Position numbers and translations under genes: made by a program. The notes beneath the pieces are model-generated. The model did not search any database. It was given only the letters and a program-made list of their open reading frames with translations, and was not told where the DNA came from. From Alitabrizicola rongguiensis (lineage in GTDB: Bacteria > Pseudomonadota > Alphaproteobacteria > Rhodobacterales > Rhodobacteraceae), in contig NZ_JAKENF010000007.1 of assembly GCF_021491355.1 (NCBI RefSeq), positions 1 through 57,832 of the forward strand: a stretch of 57,832 nucleotides of DNA. The letters are read 5' to 3'. Each line of letters opens with the position of its first letter. The stretch's first letter is position 1. Shown piece by piece: positions 8,446 through 17,604 of the stretch.

Positions 8446-9275
8446 AGCCGGATCCGGGCCAGGCCGAGGAAGGCGCGCCAGCGGTTGCCGGCGCCCGAGA
8501 CCCTATCCGAGGCCAGCACCTTCGGCAGTTCCGCTAGGATCGAGGGCGCCATGGCCAAAGTCTTGATCAGGAAACGCAATCTGCCGCGCGGCTGTTCGCG
8601 GGCCTCGGCGAAGTCATGGCCCATATGCCGGTCCCATTTCTTGGTCAGCTGGGCGAAGTCGCTGCGCGCCGGGTGGAAGATGCGCATTTCGGGCACATAG
8701 CGGATGCGATAGCCAAGGGCGGTGGCCCGCTGGCCCCAGTCGCGATCCTCGGCGATCTTGATGCCGGCAAAGGGGCCGACCGCCTGCAGCACGGGCGGGC
8801 GCAGCGCCAGGTTGCAGGTCACGGTGAATCCCATGTCGCGAATGTAGCGCTCGATCTGGTAGCCGAAGATGCTTTCATAGGCCTCGACCTCGGTCATATG
8901 CGCGGGGTCGGCCACACCGACCCGCACGTCGCCGCCGGCGATCTGCACCGTGGGATCGTAAAAGGTCTCGGCCACGGCGGCGACCCAACCACGATCGGCG
9001 ACGCAATCGGCATCGATGAAGGCGATGACATCGCCGCTGCTGACCGCAGCGCCAAGGTTGCGCGCCGGCCCCGGGCCGGGCGTGCGCTCCTGAAGTAGCT
9101 TCGTGCCCGGAAAGGCGGCGCAGACCGCCTCGGGCATCTCGCCGGACCCGTTATCGACGACGGTCACCTCGTCGGGGCGGCGTGTCCCCTCCCAGACCGA
9201 GCGCAGGCAGCGCTCCAGCGCGGCGGGCTGGTTCAGATGCGGGATGACGACCGAGATCCGCATGGGTTCAGACAT
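8367..9275 (-). CDS. Glycosyltransferase family 2
   Basis: A 302-residue GT2 enzyme. It has RISVVIPHLNQPAALERCLRSV at the N-terminus, the VVDNGS loop, the PGPARNLGAAV motif and FIDADC (DxD) near residue 90. It ends in a basic, helix-rich tail without a clear membrane anchor. The start at 9275 overlaps the stop of the upstream gene (9268-10260) by 8 bases, so the two are very probably co-transcribed and translationally coupled. The downstream end overlaps the convergent 7381-8445 gene. Likely an EPS repeat-unit glycosyltransferase of unknown specificity. Confidence 0.9.
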   Translation of the reverse strand: MSEPMRISVVIPHLNQPAALERCLRSVWEGTRRPDEVTVVDNGSGEMPEAVCAAFPGTKLLQERTPGPGPARNLGAAVSSGDVIAFIDADCVADRGWVAAVAETFYDPTVQIAGGDVRVGVADPAHMTEVEAYESIFGYQIERYIRDMGFTVTCNLALRPPVLQAVGPFAGIKIAEDRDWGQRATALGYRIRYVPEMRIFHPARSDFAQLTKKWDRHMGHDFAEAREQPRGRLRFLIKTLAMAPSILAELPKVLASDRVSGAGNRWRAFLGLARIRLYRAGRMAWLVMGGDPARLSGAWNRS

Positions 9276-10260
9276 GCCCCATTCGCCATTCGGCGCGCCG
9301 GTCCCAGATCTCGCCCCAGACCCGGGCCTGTTCCCCTGCCCCCTTGCGCAGGCCGAGCCGCGACATCAGCGCGAAGGCGCGGCTGCGCACCGCGGGCTGC
9401 AGCGCGAAGAGCGCCGAGGCGATCGGGCGTTGCCAGGCCGGGAAGTGGCGCTGGATCAGGTCATGCTTGGCGCGCAGGAGCCGCACCATCTTGTCGCTGC
9501 GGACCTGCTGCGAGGCGCCGTTGTAATGGATGATGACCGCCTCGGGCGTGACGCGGGGCTTGGCGCCGATCTGCGCCTCGGCCCGCAGGCAGAGGTCGGC
9601 CTCTTCCCCATACATGAAGAAGACCGGATCGAAGCCGCCAAGCGCGTCCCAGTCGGCGCGCGAGATCAGGAAGAGGCAGCCCGTCACGATATCGACCTGC
9701 CGCTCGGTCGAGCGGTCCCAGCCGCCATAGCCTTCGGGGTTGAAGAAGGGCGTGTTGCGGAACACGGCGCTCAGCCCGGTCGTGCCGCAGATCACCGACC
9801 AGAGTGTCATCCGCCGCCAACAGGAGGCGGCGTTGAGGCTGCCATCGGCAAAGACGGTGCGCCCGCCCCAGATGCGGGCCTCCGGGGTCTTTCGCGCGAA
9901 GGCGAGGAGCTTGTCCAGCGCCCCGTCCAGCACCACGGTGTCGGGGTTCAGGAGCAGCAGATATTCGCCCTTCGCGTGTGTCGCGGCGATGTTGTTGGCC
10001 TTGGCAAAACCGTGGTTCACCTGCTCTGCCAGAAGCATGACATCGGGAAATTCGGCGGCGATCGCGGCGGCAGAGCCATCGGAAGAGGCGTTGTCGAGGA
10101 CGATCAGTTCATGGGGAACCGAGGTCTGTTCCCTGACCGAGCGCAGGCAGTCCAGCGTCATCTCGCGGGTGTTGTAGCTGATGACGAGGATCGAAACGAC
10201 CGGGCGGACAGGCGGGGAAACCGGCATCGGGATGGGGTCGGGCTGTGGCATCGCGTGCAT
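9268..10260 (-). CDS. Glycosyltransferase family 2, rhamnosyltransferase-like
   Basis: A 330-residue GT2 enzyme of the type common among rhamnosyltransferases (WbbL/RfbF-like). It has VVSILVISYNTREMTLDCLRSV, VLDNASSDGS, NHGFAKANNIAA and the LLLNPDTVV metal motif near residue 105, then FFMYGEEADLCLRA as the catalytic-acid region. The first 20 or so residues are Pro-rich, and a start at a downstream Met is possible. It heads a two-gene operon with 8367-9275. A 480-base divergent intergenic region separates it from the VPLPA-CTERM gene at 10741. Specificity is not provable from sequence. Confidence 0.88.
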   Translation of the reverse strand: MHAMPQPDPIPMPVSPPVRPVVSILVISYNTREMTLDCLRSVREQTSVPHELIVLDNASSDGSAAAIAAEFPDVMLLAEQVNHGFAKANNIAATHAKGEYLLLLNPDTVVLDGALDKLLAFARKTPEARIWGGRTVFADGSLNAASCWRRMTLWSVICGTTGLSAVFRNTPFFNPEGYGGWDRSTERQVDIVTGCLFLISRADWDALGGFDPVFFMYGEEADLCLRAEAQIGAKPRVTPEAVIIHYNGASQQVRSDKMVRLLRAKHDLIQRHFPAWQRPIASALFALQPAVRSRAFALMSRLGLRKGAGEQARVWGEIWDRRAEWRMGHV

Positions 10261-10740
10261 TCCAGATCGAGTTGCCGCAACGCAGCAAAACCTCTCGCAT
10301 CCCCCTTAATCTCCTTACGGGAAAGCGACTTTCAGATCAAGTCACCACGCTTCTGGCGGCAGGTGGCCCCCCCCGCGCCGGGCGCCGAATCAACAGGTCG
10401 TGATCGGCGAGAAACGGCGTGCCCCTGGCGGGAAAAGGGAAGTGGTCCTTCTCGCCCGTCATGGAAGGTCTCGAAAAAACGTCAGAAAATTTCTGCCGCA
10501 TTTCTGCCGCATTGTTTACGCAGCCGCGACAAAATCTGCTGGGGGAGCGCGATAATTCGTCCACGGCTACAGACACAACCTGTGGTGGTGGTGCGCGGGG
10601 CTGGAGGCACATCTTTGCTGTGCTGCAGAATGCGCCTTCGAAATGCCGTTTTCTGTTAGGACTGATGGCGACAATATGTTAAGAATGAGGCGGGACCCGA
10701 GCTTCGGGATAACCAGGCCAACGCAACCATTTGGAACAGT
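10261..10740. promoter_or_regulatory. Divergent intergenic region (GT2 / VPLPA-CTERM gene)
   Basis: About 480 bases lie between two divergent genes, so both promoters must be here. Visible items are an 11-base tandem repeat (ttctgccgcat twice, 10491-10512), a GCGACAAAA element at 10526-10534 followed by a GATAAT, and a short hairpin cccgagcttcggg at 10697-10709. GGA at 10733-10735 serves the GTG start at 10741. I could not assign -35/-10 boxes with confidence, and I see no convincing gene in it. Confidence 0.5.
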
Positions 10741-11403
10741 GTGAACAACATGGGAATGATTAAATCGATCGCTCTTGCCGCGGGCATCAGTGCAGTTGCG
10801 GCGCTTGGCGCCCAGGCTGCGACCGTCACCATCGATAGCTCGCCGGACATCGCCAGCCTCAAATCTGGCTCGCTCAGCCTGCCGGGCGGCACCTCCGTCG
10901 TCTCGGCGCCCTATCTGGGCTACGGCGTCATCAAGTCGGACTCCGACCCGAAGGTCGGCGGCTCGGTTGCAAAGTCGCCCTATGGCGATGACACGACCGG
11001 CTACTGGTTCGTCGAAGGCCGTGAGAACGACGAGGACTATCCGGTCAACTCGCCGGCCATCCTGGCGTTCAAGTCGATCCGCACCGCCTTCAGCATGCTC
11101 TGGGGTTCGCCGGACGTCTATAACGACCTCGTTCTGACCCTGGGCGGTGTCGAAGTGCTGCGCATCAACGGCAGCACGCTTGGCGGCACCGCGAGCGGTT
11201 CGGTCACCACCGAAGGCCCGACCTCGTGGATCTCGATCACCGGCGTGAAGTTCGACGGCGTGCAGTTCTCCTCGCAGGTCGATCCCTTCGATCGCAACGC
11301 CTTCGAATTCGGCAACATCGCCGCGGTTCCGGTTCCGGCCGCTGGCCTGATGCTGCTCGCTGGTCTGGGCGGTCTGGCTGCCGTGCGTCGTCGCAAGGCC
11401 TGA
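10741..11403 (+). CDS. VPLPA-CTERM sorted surface protein (small)
   Basis: A 220-residue exported protein. Residues 1-27 form a signal peptide (lysine, hydrophobic core, AQAA cleavage region). The C-terminus has the tripartite exosortase sorting signal: V196-PVPA, a hydrophobic stretch (LMLLAGLGGLAAV) and a basic tail RRRKA. That is the VPLPA-CTERM type recognised by exosortase D, encoded at 41273-42880. The body (residues 28-195) is rich in Gly, Ser and Asp and looks like an all-beta domain, as in other PEP-CTERM-like proteins of unknown function. The GTG at 10741 was chosen for its GGA spacing; ATG 10750 is the alternative. A strong terminator follows directly. Confidence 0.88.
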   Translation: MNNMGMIKSIALAAGISAVAALGAQAATVTIDSSPDIASLKSGSLSLPGGTSVVSAPYLGYGVIKSDSDPKVGGSVAKSPYGDDTTGYWFVEGRENDEDYPVNSPAILAFKSIRTAFSMLWGSPDVYNDLVLTLGGVEVLRINGSTLGGTASGSVTTEGPTSWISITGVKFDGVQFSSQVDPFDRNAFEFGNIAAVPVPAAGLMLLAGLGGLAAVRRRKA

Positions 11404-11420
11404 TCCTTCCGGATCTCGAC

Positions 11421-11460
11421 AAAAGCGAAGGGCCGGGATTTTCCCGGCCCTTTTGCTTTT
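11421..11460 (+). terminator. Rho-independent terminator after the VPLPA-CTERM gene
   Basis: A stem of gggccggga / tcccggccc with a short T-rich loop is flanked by aaaagc on the left and gcttt on the right, so the stem can extend, and a T-rich run follows. It ends the 10741 gene. Because the flanks are A-rich on one side and T-rich on the other, it can also act on the minus strand for the operon ending at 11508. Confidence 0.88.
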
Positions 11461-11507
11461 CTGCCCTCCGGCGATGCGAGAGGGTCTCTCCCGCAGCCTG
11501 TCGGTGG

Positions 11508-12356
11508 TCAGTAGGAATAGGCGTCGTAGCTCTGGTGCTTGTCGAGATAGCGGCACTTGTTCAGCACCACGCCCAGGACATTGGTCTGCGCCGCCAGTTC
11601 GCGCTCGCAATGATCGACCTCGGCGATCGATGTCGCCCCTGCTGCCGCAACGATCAGCACGCAATCCACCCGCCGGGCAAAAGCCATCACGTCATCGCCC
11701 ACCTGTGTCGGCGGCAGATCGACGATCAGCAGGTCGGGGGCATAGCGCCGCTCGATCTCGGCCAAAGTGGTTTCAGCCGTCGGCGCGTGCAAGAGTTCGG
11801 CCGAGTTCCGCACCGCGGCATGGTTGGTGGCGATCGCCAGGTTGAGGCCGCGCACCCGGGCCAGATGATCTGCCACATCCGCCCCGCCGTCGAGCGTCTT
11901 GGAGAACTGGTGGCGGGTCTGCAGCTCGAGCGTCCGCTCCATCGACGGGCGGCGCAGGTCAAGCTCGACCACCACGGTGCGCAGTTCCGGCTGGCGGGCC
12001 AGGCTGAAGGCCAGGTTGAGGCACATCATCGTCTTGCCGCAGGCCGGGTCGGGTGAGGTGATCGCCAGGCGTTTCCACCCCTGGGCGCGCATCTGCTGAA
12101 GCACCCGCGTGCGGATGACGTCGAAGGCCGTCGCGGCCGGGCCGGGAATGTTGGTCACGATCCGGTGCTTGGCCAGCACCTTGGACGGGATCACTACTTC
12201 CGAGAGGGCGTCCCAGGCGGCAGGGGCCGTCCCGGTCGCGGCTGCGGGAGATGGGCTGCCGGGCTGGGTCGCGGCTTGCGGCGCGGCGGCGGTTCCGGGA
12301 ACCTTGCCCTCGCGGGCGGCGCGGGCCTTGCTGATGGCGGACTGGATGCGTTCCAT
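11508..12356 (-). CDS. Tyrosine autokinase (BY-kinase, CpsD/Wzc C-terminal type)
   Basis: A 282-residue cytoplasmic P-loop kinase. It has a Walker A-like SPDPACGKT (101-109), the Walker A' ELDLRRPS (131-138) typical of bacterial tyrosine kinases, a Walker B LLIVDLPP (209-216), and a C-terminal tyrosine cluster (Tyr270, 277, 280, 282) for autophosphorylation. BY-kinases cycle with a Wzc/Wzz-type membrane partner to control polymer length and export. Here that partner is the separate gene at 12372-13916, whose stop lies 15 bases upstream, as in split CpsC/CpsD or EpsF/EpsG systems. The first 50 residues are an Ala/Pro-rich linker. It is the last gene of the 14809-11508 operon. Confidence 0.9.
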   Translation of the reverse strand: MERIQSAISKARAAREGKVPGTAAAPQAATQPGSPSPAAATGTAPAAWDALSEVVIPSKVLAKHRIVTNIPGPAATAFDVIRTRVLQQMRAQGWKRLAITSPDPACGKTMMCLNLAFSLARQPELRTVVVELDLRRPSMERTLELQTRHQFSKTLDGGADVADHLARVRGLNLAIATNHAAVRNSAELLHAPTAETTLAEIERRYAPDLLIVDLPPTQVGDDVMAFARRVDCVLIVAAAGATSIAEVDHCERELAAQTNVLGVVLNKCRYLDKHQSYDAYSY

Positions 12357-12371
12357 CTTCTGTCTCCTTCC

Positions 12372-13916
12372 TCAGGTTGCCGAGCCGAGCGTGGCCACAA
12401 AGCCCGCCATGCCGGACTTGTCCATCAGTCTCGCGATCAGCAGATCGAGCGGCAGATAGAAGACATGGATCGCATAAAGCGTTGCGGGAATGCCGATGAG
12501 CCCCAGCAGCAATCCGAGCGAGATGACCGTGCGCCGGACCGTCGTCTCGCGCGCGGTGCGGATATAGGGCACGGCGCCGAAGGGCTGGATGCCGAGACGC
12601 GAAGACAGGTCGCTCGGTCGCTGGATCGAGCGGTTGAGCAGTTCGAGCAGCAGCACGACCGCCAGGCCGAGGCCCATGCCCGCGCCGACAGAGGCCGCGG
12701 CGATCAGCGGCCGGTTCGGACTGGTCGGGGCTCCCGGCACGGTCGCCTGTTCGATCACGGTGATCCGCTGGCCTTTCGACATGGCCTCGATCCGGTCGCC
12801 GGTCGCGGCCGTTGCCTGGCGTTCGAGCGCCTGGCTGTATTGCAGCTGGATCGACTTGTAGTCGCGGTCAAGCACGTCAAGCGCGATGGCATTGGCCGGC
12901 GTCGCGTCGATCGAGGTCTTGAGCTGTTCGAGTTCGGCCTCGATCTGCTTCTTCTGCTCGACCTTCGCGGCAATCTGCGTGTCGAGGTCCGAGAGCTGGA
13001 TATCGAAAGCCGAGGGTTGCCCCTCGCCCTGCGTCGCCCCCATCTGCTGGGCGACCACGCCTTCAAGCTGGGTGATCTGTGCCTGCAGCACCTTGATCTT
13101 GGGGTTCGCCGGCGCATAGACCAGAAGCGCGGTGGCGAGCTGGCGCTGAAGATCCTGCAGCTTCTTCTCCTCGGGGCTCCGCGGCTCGTTGCTCACCTCG
13201 CCGACCTGGCCAGTCCGGTTGAAAAGATCGATCAGCTTTGAGCGCCGTTCGTTCAGGTCGGTCAGGTCGCGGTCAAGCTGCGTCAGCCGCTCCTGCTGGG
13301 AATCCTGGCGGGCACGGCGGTAGGACAGGCTGTCGGGCAGCGCGTCCTTGTTGGCGAGCTTGAACTCGAGGATCTTCTGGCTCTGCCGGGCCATGTCCTC
13401 GTTCAGCCGGGCGACCTCCTGGTCGAAGAATTCCAGTGTCTGGCCCGAGGCCTGGCTGCGCATCGCCACGCTGGCCTGCAGGATCTGGGTGACGATGTCA
13501 TTCGTCACCTCCGCCGACATCTGCGCCGAGGCCGCCGAGAAGGAGATCGTCACGAAACTGCCCGACCGCTTGACCAGGATGCGGTTGCGCATGTCCGTCA
13601 CGATCTGGTCGGGGGTCATGCCGGGCATGTTCTTGTAGATGTTGAGCCGGCGCGCCATGTCGAGCAGGTTGGCTCGGGTCGAGAGCTGTTGCTGCACGAT
13701 CTTGAGCGTCTCGCTTACCTTCGCCGAAACGGTGGAGGCCGCCAGTTCGCCGGGGATCTGCGGGCTTTCGACCAGAAGCGTCGCCTGCGCCTCGTAGGAG
13801 GGTGGCAGGATATAGGCCAGCGTGATGCCGATGGCCGAAACCGCTACCGCGATGATCGCGAAATAATGGATGCGCCGGAGGAAGCGCGAGAAGTAGAACT
13901 TGAGATCGAAATTCAT
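12372..13916 (-). CDS. Polysaccharide chain-length determinant (Wzz domain, GumC/EpsF-like)
   Basis: A 514-residue inner-membrane polysaccharide co-polymerase. It has an N-terminal span (residues about 18-36, FAIIAVAVSAIGITLAYIL), a Wzz domain, a long periplasmic coiled-coil region (about 150-370), a proline-rich PGAPTSPNRPL motif and the second span (about 410-430). A further hydrophobic C-terminal segment follows, and there is no kinase domain. Length and layout fit the XrtA/EPS-type chain-length proteins. The kinase function is in the next gene (11508-12356). Its ATG overlaps the stop of the upstream ATPase gene by 4 bases. It organises polymerisation and export with the Wzy-like (25097-26563) and OPX (46014-46607) proteins. 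Confidence 0.92.
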   Translation of the reverse strand: MNFDLKFYFSRFLRRIHYFAIIAVAVSAIGITLAYILPPSYEAQATLLVESPQIPGELAASTVSAKVSETLKIVQQQLSTRANLLDMARRLNIYKNMPGMTPDQIVTDMRNRILVKRSGSFVTISFSAASAQMSAEVTNDIVTQILQASVAMRSQASGQTLEFFDQEVARLNEDMARQSQKILEFKLANKDALPDSLSYRRARQDSQQERLTQLDRDLTDLNERRSKLIDLFNRTGQVGEVSNEPRSPEEKKLQDLQRQLATALLVYAPANPKIKVLQAQITQLEGVVAQQMGATQGEGQPSAFDIQLSDLDTQIAAKVEQKKQIEAELEQLKTSIDATPANAIALDVLDRDYKSIQLQYSQALERQATAATGDRIEAMSKGQRITVIEQATVPGAPTSPNRPLIAAASVGAGMGLGLAVVLLLELLNRSIQRPSDLSSRLGIQPFGAVPYIRTARETTVRRTVISLGLLLGLIGIPATLYAIHVFYLPLDLLIARLMDKSGMAGFVATLGSAT

Positions 13917-14809
13917 TCCGCCTGTCTCTCTATTCGCCGGGCCCCTCCCCCGAAGAAGACCCCGTCGTCCAGCACCCGCTGGACCGTTACTCGCATGACA
14001 CGCTTGTTATTGCCGGTAAAGGCGTAGACCAGCGCAAGATCGCAGAGCTGGTTCACAAGTCGCGGAACCCCGCCCGTTGCCTGATAAATCAGCTCGCTCG
14101 CCGCCATAGAGAAGAGCGCCGTCTTGGCGCCGGCCACCTTCAGACGGTGGGCGATGTAATGGCGCACCGTCGCCTCGTCCATCGCGTTGAGGTGGAAATG
14201 GGCCGAAACCCGCTGAGCGAACTGCGTCATGTCGGGCCGGAGCACGATGTCGCGCAATTCCGGCTGACCGACGAGCAGAAGCTGCAGGAGCTCATCCTTG
14301 TTGGTGTTGATGTTGGTGAACATCCGTAGTTCTTCGAGCGCCGAGCGGTTGAGGTTCTGCGCCTCGTCGAAGATCAGGAGCACCCTGCGCCCTTGGGCAT
14401 ATTCCTCGATCAGCCGCGCCTGGAACTGCGCGAAGAGATCGACATAGGAGGTGTTCGGATCGGCGGGCCAGCCGAGCGCCATCAGCACCCACCGCAGAAG
14501 CTCACCCCGGTCGCCCTGGGCGTTCGAGACGAGGCCCACCTTGATATCCTCGCCGAGCGAGCGCAGCAGGTATTGCAGGAGCGTGGTCTTGCCCGCACCG
14601 ACCTCGCCGGTGATGAGGGTGATCGGTGCCTTGGTCAGAAGCCCATATTCCAGCATCGTGTAGGTCCAGCGATGCATGGGCGACCAGAACATGAAGTCAG
14701 GATCGGGCTGAAGCGAAAACGGCCGTTCCCTGAGCCCGAAATGCTCATTGTAGATATCGAGGGAACTGCCCATCTCGCGCGCGCCAAGCCTGCCTTCTTT
14801 GCCTGCCAT
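13913..14809 (-). CDS. ExeA-like AAA ATPase associated with exosortase/EPS loci
   Basis: A 298-residue AAA+ protein. It has the family N-terminus YNEHFGLRERPFSLQPDPDF, Walker A GEVGAGKTT, Walker B LLIFDEAQN and the sensor-like LLVGQPEL. These ATPases regularly accompany the chain-length and kinase genes in exosortase-linked EPS loci; their exact role is not known. The 4-base ATGA overlap with 12372-13916 shows tight coupling, and the three genes form one operon. The start could be the Met at 14773 (MGSSLDIYNEHFGL), which is closer to the conserved region; I kept the longer frame because neither has a decisive ribosome-binding site. Confidence 0.88.
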   Translation of the reverse strand: MAGKEGRLGAREMGSSLDIYNEHFGLRERPFSLQPDPDFMFWSPMHRWTYTMLEYGLLTKAPITLITGEVGAGKTTLLQYLLRSLGEDIKVGLVSNAQGDRGELLRWVLMALGWPADPNTSYVDLFAQFQARLIEEYAQGRRVLLIFDEAQNLNRSALEELRMFTNINTNKDELLQLLLVGQPELRDIVLRPDMTQFAQRVSAHFHLNAMDEATVRHYIAHRLKVAGAKTALFSMAASELIYQATGGVPRLVNQLCDLALVYAFTGNNKRVMRVTVQRVLDDGVFFGGGARRIERQAE

Positions 14810-14934
14810 GAACTTCTACCGATCTATCATGTCCGAAAGTGGTTCAGGGCAGGGCAATGCAGGTTGCAATATCGTCTTTTTGCGAGGGAAGGCACCCTCC
14901 AAATTCTTCAAGCCGGCGTCCAGGCCCCCGAACG

Positions 14935-14972
14935 GGGAAAAGGAACCGCCTCCCGACAGGATCGGGAGGCGG
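14935..14972 (-). terminator. Rho-independent terminator after the beta-helix gene
   Basis: Read on the minus strand, an 11-base-pair stem (ccgcctcccga / tcgggaggcgg) with a five-base loop is followed by ttcctttt. It sits seven bases beyond the stop codon of the gene at 14979-16313 and separates it from the ATPase-led operon downstream. Confidence 0.88.
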
Positions 14973-14978
14973 CGATTG

Positions 14979-16313
14979 TCAGTTGGTCAGCGCCATCGCG
15001 GCCGTTGCTTCGCTGCCCGAGACCTGGGCGCTGCCCGTCTCGTAGGCTCCGCGATCCGGGCCATCTCCGGCAGGGCGCTTGTAGTTGCGCAGGTCAACCG
15101 GCGGGGCAAAACTCTCATTCCCCGTATCGATGAAGCCACTGTCAGGTTTGGGGCGGTAATCGAACTTTGTAATATCTGTCAGCACTTTTGACGGAGAGAC
15201 GATGACAGAGTTGTCTGAGACAACCTTGTTGACAATGCCGGTGACGGTCGAAACCTTCATCGCGATATTGTTAACTATCGTCACATCGCGCGAAAGTGCC
15301 CCATCTTTCCTATGGGCAACCCTGATCCATGGATAGCCTACCTTTGCACCGTCAGTGTTGACGACCGTGTTGTTGACAATAGTCACGCCGCGGCCGCCAA
15401 CGATAGCGATGCCATGATAGGCTGTCGATGAGATCACGTTGTTAACGATGCTAATGTTGTCATACCAGCCGTCGAAGAAACCGATACCCTGCAGGCGGCA
15501 TCTATTGGCGCTCTCGACCGGGTTCGACCATTCGATGATAGCGTTGCCCTCGATCACCAAGTTCTTCACAGGCTTGCCACCCTGCGACCAGGATTGCATC
15601 CCGTCCGGATGGTTGGCGTTGATCCGGACGCAGTCGGTGATAAGGTTGCCGCGCACGACAGTGTCGTCGCCCAGGACACGCAGGCCATCCATCGAGAAAC
15701 CGCGGATCTGGTTGTTCTCGAAGACATCGCCGTCTTGCAGCAGCACGGCCGCAAATCCCAGGCCCATGAAGGACGAGTTGCGGATCGTGACATTGGAGCC
15801 GAAGCGGGTCTGGACACCCTTGATGTTCCGGTTGGCCCAAGTATCGGAATCCCAGGTGGGATAGTCTGCGGCATCCTCGGCGCTTCTGACATCCATGCCG
15901 TCAATGATGATCTGGGATGACTCGCTCACGCTGATCCTGGTCGCTCCGGCCGTATCGGGATTGCTCGGCCACAGGCTCAGGTTCTGGAGGATGAGGTTCT
16001 GGCTCCCGTTCGTGACACGGATCCACTCAAGCCGGGCCTTCTTGCCGTTCTGCGAGCGGATGGTGATCGGCGTGGCGGGGGCCTCGGCTGAGATTTCCCA
16101 GCCGTCGTAATCCCCGTCCATTAGCAGGATCGTATCCCCGGCCTGGGCCTTGGACATGGCCGCGTCCGGAGTGGAGAACGGGCAGCTCTTCGCTCCGGTC
16201 GGCGAAGCGCAAGGCGTCGCATCGCGGGGGGCAACATAGTAGGTAGCGGCGAGAGAGGGCGCACCGGCCGACAGGATCAGCCCGGTCGCAAGCAGGTAGG
16301 GACGAAGGCGCAT
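14979..16313 (-). CDS. Secreted right-handed parallel beta-helix protein (no sorting signal)
   Basis: A 444-residue exported protein. The ATG at 16313 was chosen because AGGAG lies seven bases upstream and a clean signal peptide follows (MRLRPYLLATGLILSAGAPSLA). The mature part starts ATYYVAP and consists of repeated beta-helix rungs (VTIRNSSFMGLGF, FSMDGLRVLGDDTVVRGNLITD and so on), the fold of pectate-lyase/NosD-type carbohydrate-active proteins. It is a paralogue of 37778-39232, sharing stretches such as SLWPSNP, GATRI, GFSMDGLRVLG and GKPVKNLVIEGN. Unlike that gene it stops after residue 444 without a VPLPA-CTERM tail, so it should be periplasmic or fully secreted. Likely acts on the EPS as lyase, epimerase or binding protein; the activity is unproven. 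Confidence 0.88.
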   Translation of the reverse strand: MRLRPYLLATGLILSAGAPSLAATYYVAPRDATPCASPTGAKSCPFSTPDAAMSKAQAGDTILLMDGDYDGWEISAEAPATPITIRSQNGKKARLEWIRVTNGSQNLILQNLSLWPSNPDTAGATRISVSESSQIIIDGMDVRSAEDAADYPTWDSDTWANRNIKGVQTRFGSNVTIRNSSFMGLGFAAVLLQDGDVFENNQIRGFSMDGLRVLGDDTVVRGNLITDCVRINANHPDGMQSWSQGGKPVKNLVIEGNAIIEWSNPVESANRCRLQGIGFFDGWYDNISIVNNVISSTAYHGIAIVGGRGVTIVNNTVVNTDGAKVGYPWIRVAHRKDGALSRDVTIVNNIAMKVSTVTGIVNKVVSDNSVIVSPSKVLTDITKFDYRPKPDSGFIDTGNESFAPPVDLRNYKRPAGDGPDRGAYETGSAQVSGSEATAAMALTN

Positions 16314-16823
16314 CAAGAAACTCCTAGGACAGCGGGACCCGCGAGAGCCGCGGGATTGTTTCCGCTTCAAGACATCAATCCCGCAAGGCTAGCGCGTGGC
16401 AGGTTTGCGACATTTCGGGGGCCATGGCCTCTTGTGTGAACCAGTTTCCGTCTCGGGCAAAAGCTGTCGCCAATCTAGCATCGATTCGAGCCCGCCGACA
16501 CCCGAACTCGGCAGTCTTAACAGCAGGTTGATTAAGATCATCCCACCGTTGCGGACAAAAAAACCCTGGCTTCATAATTACCGCGAAACTGGAAACAATC
16601 ATTCGTGATTTGCGGTCAGCCATTGCTTGTTTTGGCCGCGAGTCCCTGTCGCGACCCGGAATGTTTACGGGATTTTCATTGCGATTCCGGCTAAAGAAGT
16701 GTTAAGTCGAAATCTGATGCTGCGCCCTTTCAACATCCAGGACGAACGCAATTCCTCAACGCTGCATCGCTTGCAAACTTCTGATTACACAAGAATTTTC
16801 TCGAACGAGTGCGAGACAGTTGA
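16314..16823. promoter_or_regulatory. Divergent intergenic region (beta-helix / exoY)
   Basis: A 510-base region, more AT-rich than its flanks, between the divergent genes 14979-16313 and 16824-17513. It must hold both promoters. The only clear signal is AGGAG just upstream of 16313 on the minus strand. Short frames here have no ribosome-binding site or family resemblance, and I see no gene. Confidence 0.5.
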
Positions 16824-17513
16824 ATGACGGCTCATTATCCTGACCTTGTCGAGCAGGTGCAGTCGGTCCGTGTTCCGGGCCTTACGACGCATCCCGGCAC
16901 ACGGCGGGGGATTTATCGCGGTGGTCTCAAGCGCGGCTTTGATGTCCTCGCGGTGCTCGCCACCTCTTTCATCACCCTCCCCCTGATCCTTCTGATGGCC
17001 ATCTGCGTTGCGCTGGATGGCCATTCGCCCTTCTACGCGCAAAAGCGCGTGGGCCAGGGCGGGCGCGTCTTCACCATGTGGAAGCTGCGCAGCATGGTTC
17101 CCGGCGCCGATGCCAAGCTCGAGGCGCATCTGGCTGCCGATCCTGCGGCCCGCGCCGAATGGGATCACAGCCAGAAGCTCAAGAAGGACCCGCGCATCAC
17201 CCGGATTGGCCGGATCATGCGCAAATGCTCGGCCGACGAGCTGCCGCAGCTCTGGAACGTGCTGAAGGGCGACATGAGCCTTGTCGGCCCGCGTCCGATG
17301 CTGCCGGAACAGGCGCCGCTCTATCCGGGACAGGCCTATTACGCCCTGCGTCCGGGCATCACCGGCATCTGGCAGGTTTCGGCACGCAACGAGTCTTCCT
17401 TCGCGGACCGGGCGCGTTTCGATGCGACCTATGACCGCAAGCTGTCGCTCGGAACCGATCTTGGCCTCCTCTTCGCCACCGTCCGGGTGGTGCTGCGCGG
17501 AACCGGCCACTAA
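16824..17513 (+). CDS. exoY: Undecaprenyl-phosphate sugar phosphotransferase (ExoY-like initiating enzyme)
   Basis: A 229-residue monotopic membrane enzyme that starts EPS repeat-unit synthesis by transferring a hexose-1-phosphate from UDP-sugar to undecaprenyl phosphate. After a short N-terminal region comes one hydrophobic hairpin (LAVLATSFITLPLILLMAICVAL). The catalytic domain follows, with the family motifs KRGFDV, FYAQKRVGQGG, FTMWKLRSM, DELPQLWNVLKGDMSLVGPRP and PGITGIWQVSARN. The length matches ExoY of the rhizobial succinoglycan system and not the longer WbaP type. It is followed 91 bases later by the PrsT-like gene on the same strand. It is the only initiating transferase in the window, so the EPS pathway probably begins here. 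Confidence 0.93.
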   Translation: MTAHYPDLVEQVQSVRVPGLTTHPGTRRGIYRGGLKRGFDVLAVLATSFITLPLILLMAICVALDGHSPFYAQKRVGQGGRVFTMWKLRSMVPGADAKLEAHLAADPAARAEWDHSQKLKKDPRITRIGRIMRKCSADELPQLWNVLKGDMSLVGPRPMLPEQAPLYPGQAYYALRPGITGIWQVSARNESSFADRARFDATYDRKLSLGTDLGLLFATVRVVLRGTGH

Positions 17514-17604
17514 CGCGTGATCGGCCGCAGGGGACGGAGCTGTTGCTCCGGCGGCTGAGCATGCGCATGATAAGAGCGACCTCCTCAAGGAAGAGTATTC
17601 CCCT

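Noticed and set aside
10491-10512. 11-base tandem repeat (ttctgccgcat twice) in an intergenic region
   Set aside because: Two units only, with no spacer pattern and no relation to iterons; not a CRISPR and not clearly regulatory.
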